This document shows positions 61,742 to 64,000 of a stretch of DNA of 64,000 nucleotides, piece by piece. Within the stretch, counting starts at the first letter, position 1. The number at the start of each line of letters is the position of its first letter. Origin of the DNA: Struthidea cinerea (taxonomy: Eukaryota; Chordata; Aves; Passeriformes; Corcoracidae); assembly GCA_013397865.1 (NCBI GenBank), contig VZTI01001818.1, positions 434,001 through 498,000 of the forward strand, read 5' to 3'. A program made the position numbers and the translations under genes. The notes beneath the pieces are model-generated. The model searched no databases. It was given only the letters and a program-made list of their open reading frames with translations, and had not been told where the DNA came from.

Positions 61742-62058
61742 TGTTCTGTTAGGTTAATCTATCCCAGTTTGAATTCCCTGGTTGGCTGTCAGCCTCTACA
61801 GCTCATCACTCCCCCAGACCTCCCCACTGGTCCCCGTTTCCTAATCCCGCCTTTTCCCCGCCCCCGGATAAAACCTCTGAGCCCGCCATTGTTCTTGTCT
61901 TTGCCCCTGAGTCTTTGGCAGTGTAGAAGCAATAAATGCTCCTGCTGGAACTCAGGCAAAGGCCCTTCCCATCTCTTTGCGACTGAGTTTATACTGAAGC
62001 TAGCCGTGCGTTTGTGTGTGCGTGCATGCGTGTGACCCCACAGAGCCGGACAGAGACA
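61742..62058 (+). mobile_element. Short solo LTR of an endogenous retrovirus
   Basis: A 317-bp element with TGTTCTGTTAGG at the left and the near-inverted CCGGACAGAGACA at the right (one gap). A C-rich segment precedes ATAAAA at 61868-61873, with AATAAA 63 bases on at 61931-61936. The region right after the TATA-like box (TTGTTCTTG...TCTTTGCC) also occurs in the LTR at 43910-44419. The target-site duplication is not clear (GGCAT before, GTAAT after). Boundaries are less certain than for the other LTRs. No retroviral genes follow. Confidence 0.7.
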
Positions 62059-62102
62059 GTAATACTTAAGCAAAAAACCAATTGCAGAAGTTGCAGTTCT
62101 CA

Positions 62103-62900
62103 GGTGGTGGGTTGACCTTGTTTGGCTGTCAGAAACCTGCCTAGCTGCTCTCTTACTCTCCCTTCTCAAAAGGACAGGGGAAGAAAATAACGTTGAGAAC
62201 ATTATGGGTCAAGAGGAAAACAGAGAGATTGCTCACCATTTACCATCATGGGAAAAACAGATCAACTCAGCAAAAATTAATTTAAGGTATTTTCAATTAA
62301 AACAGGTTCAGATAGTGAGAAACAAAAAAACTAAAACACCTTCCTACCCTCCCCCCAGGTCTTTTTCACTCAGACTCATTCCTTTATTCCCAACTCCTCT
62401 ATTTCCCTGCCTCCAAGAAATGCAAAGGGATGGGGAAGCGAGGGGTTGAGCCCAGTCCACACCATTTCTCTCTTCTCACTTCTCCTCCCACTTTTCCCCT
62501 GCACCAGTGTAGGTCCTTTCCATGGGCTGCTGTCCTTCAGGATAAACCTGCTTCAGTCTGGCCTCAACATGTGATCTAAGAAATATCCACCTACTCCAGT
62601 GAGTGTTCCTGCCTAGCCTGCAAGGATGACCTCCTCCCCCTCCTTGTTCACTGACCTTGGTGTCTCAAATTTTTTTCTGCCTCACTTTTCACTGCCCTCT
62701 GTTGTTTTTACTCTTTCTTAATGTTTTCCCAGACATGCCATCAGCTTGGCTGATGGTCTAAGCCATGTCCTGTGCAGGGTCTGATGCAGAGATGTCTGGA
62801 TCTGGTCATGTCCATGGAGCAGTCCCTGGCCTCTTCTCAGAGAGGCCACCCATGTGGCTCCTTCCACTGCTGACGCCTGGGCACAGACAGCCAATGTAGT
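62103..62900 (-). mobile_element. Long solo LTR in minus orientation
   Basis: A roughly 800-bp element matching in order a known kind of long avian LTR, here on the minus strand: ggtggtgggttgacc at the left, then ggacaggggaagaaaataac (62172), the attgctcaccatttaccatc stretch (62229), the tcccccaggtctttttcact segment (62350), ttcccctgcaccagtgtagg (about 62494), cctccttgttcactgacctt (62639) and the 62760-62890 block. The consensus carries multiple copies of a 'CTCCAGCGTGGG' unit; here only degraded traces remain (CACCAGTGTAGG, TACTCCAGTGAG). Many indels, so it is fairly old. Ends are approximate and no target-site duplication was found. Confidence 0.75.
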
Positions 62901-64000
62901 GCACACAGTCATTAATACTGCCTACTACGCTGCACTTGCTCAAAGAGGGATACTGTAGAGCTGATGCTGTGGTCAAGAAAGATTGATATGAACCCCAAAT
63001 GCATTAGAGAGCACTCAAAATAAGCTTTTCTGACCAGCCCTCTGCCTCCTTCATCCTATGCTGTATAGAAAAAACCTGGCACAAATTACCAGCATATGGA
63101 AAATCAGAGCTGTGTTCCTGAGTTGCTGCTTTTAAATTGGAATAAACCTTTCTCCTTTTCCCCGTTTGGCAGATTTCCTCAGGTTTGTGGTATTTATCTT
63201 CTGATGCAGAAAAAAAGGTGATTAACAGGAGCAAAATATGACAATCCATATGATTGTGTATTCATACTAAAAAAAATTAGAGCATTTCTAACACAGACAG
63301 CTTGGGCTGAAATTTGACCTGTGTCTCAGAGCTGTGCCCAAATTAATGGGGATAAAATTAATGGGATTAGTTACTCACTGTTCTTATAGTCTGAAATCTG
63401 ACCAGGTTAATATATAAATATTTTTGGTTTGGGTGCCTTCGGTTTGCCTTTCATCCCTGTAAGTTTTGGATTTGACTGAAGATAACTGTTTCACATGCTG
63501 ACTTTTGACTTCATGTATTCCAAACAGAAAAATATTTGGCAGATTACCCAAAGAATGGAATCTGCTTTCCATGAAAATTGAAATCAGTCTCTGGCAGATG
63601 GCATATCTAATGGTGAAATGAAGGAAAACTATTTGTTAGTAAATATGAGTCTGAAGTCTGAAGAAATTGTTAACTCACACACACAACTGGAGAAGAAGGG
63701 CTGCTTTACTACTTTAAGAATCTCCCATGTGTTTGGTGTATCCAGGACTGGAAAACATGTTTTGACAGTGATGAGGTAATGCTTCTCAATAGAGTCTGGA
63801 CAATTTACAAAATCATTGTCTTTCCTTGATAGAAAATGGATGTCAACTACTATCATTCTTCCTGTATGTCTGTTAATTCTCTGGGCAGTTTGCAGTAATT
63901 TCCTTTTTCTTTTCCTTAGTTGTTTGAAGCATTAGACTATTTTCTGGAATATGTGGTCTTGGCTTATATGGACCAACAGAAGACTTCAGTTTGAAGGGAG
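62901..64000. other. No gene or repeat family recognised
   Basis: A+T-rich unassigned DNA to the window end. Open frames of up to 81 codons have no support. Confidence 0.45.

Noticed and set aside
1..64000. Search for CRISPR arrays, tRNA, rRNA, snRNA genes and complete retroviral gag/pol/env genes
   Set aside because: None seen. All retroviral remains are solo LTRs, and no cloverleaf or B-box-containing gene was found by eye.

Overview
The window looks like a bird nuclear genome. The main evidence is repeated CR1 LINE copies, whose minus-strand 3' ends begin with the avian 'tcatagaatcatagaat...ggttggaagggacc' signature, together with several avian-type retroviral LTRs. Background DNA is A+T-rich with no operons, no bacterial-style gene packing and no long conserved reading frame. 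The species cannot be named from this.

Layout: 1-10 kb is A+T-rich single-copy DNA with a very old CR1/L3-like LINE (3125-4080), an old CR1 (8455-9110) and two candidate coding exons (7303-7440 minus, 9486-9594 plus). A large minus-strand CR1 with endonuclease sequence lies at 10083-11860. A second, carrying part of ORF1, lies at 20064-21440. A plus-strand CR1 with a preserved reverse-transcriptase FADD box lies at 28036-29130. From 29 to 34 kb there are simple repeats (poly-G, a GA tract with an assembly gap, a 48-base poly-T), an E-box-rich patch and a 136-codon open frame. The next 10 kb (33.3-43.8 kb) is nearly featureless.

The most structured part is 43.8-48 kb: an old minus-strand CR1 interrupted by two plus-strand solo LTRs (43910-44419 and 45473-46383), followed by a third, minus-strand LTR (47222-47837) with a perfect 5-bp target-site duplication. 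CR1 pieces follow at 51063-51472 and 54905-55885. Near the end, a candidate exon with almost perfect splice sites lies at 60706-60807, and two LTRs in opposite orientation lie at 61742-62058 and 62103-62900.

No complete host gene, RNA gene or CRISPR array could be supported. The four candidate exons are single, isolated predictions from splice-site quality and open frame; they do not assemble into a recognisable gene. The likely nature is intronic or intergenic DNA rich in transposon remains. I found no clear undescribed system. The best leads are the candidate exons, a 21-bp direct repeat flanking an A-rich insert (odd for a genome whose LINEs do not use poly-A tails), the nested LTRs, and three CR1 copies that have each lost the middle of the element.
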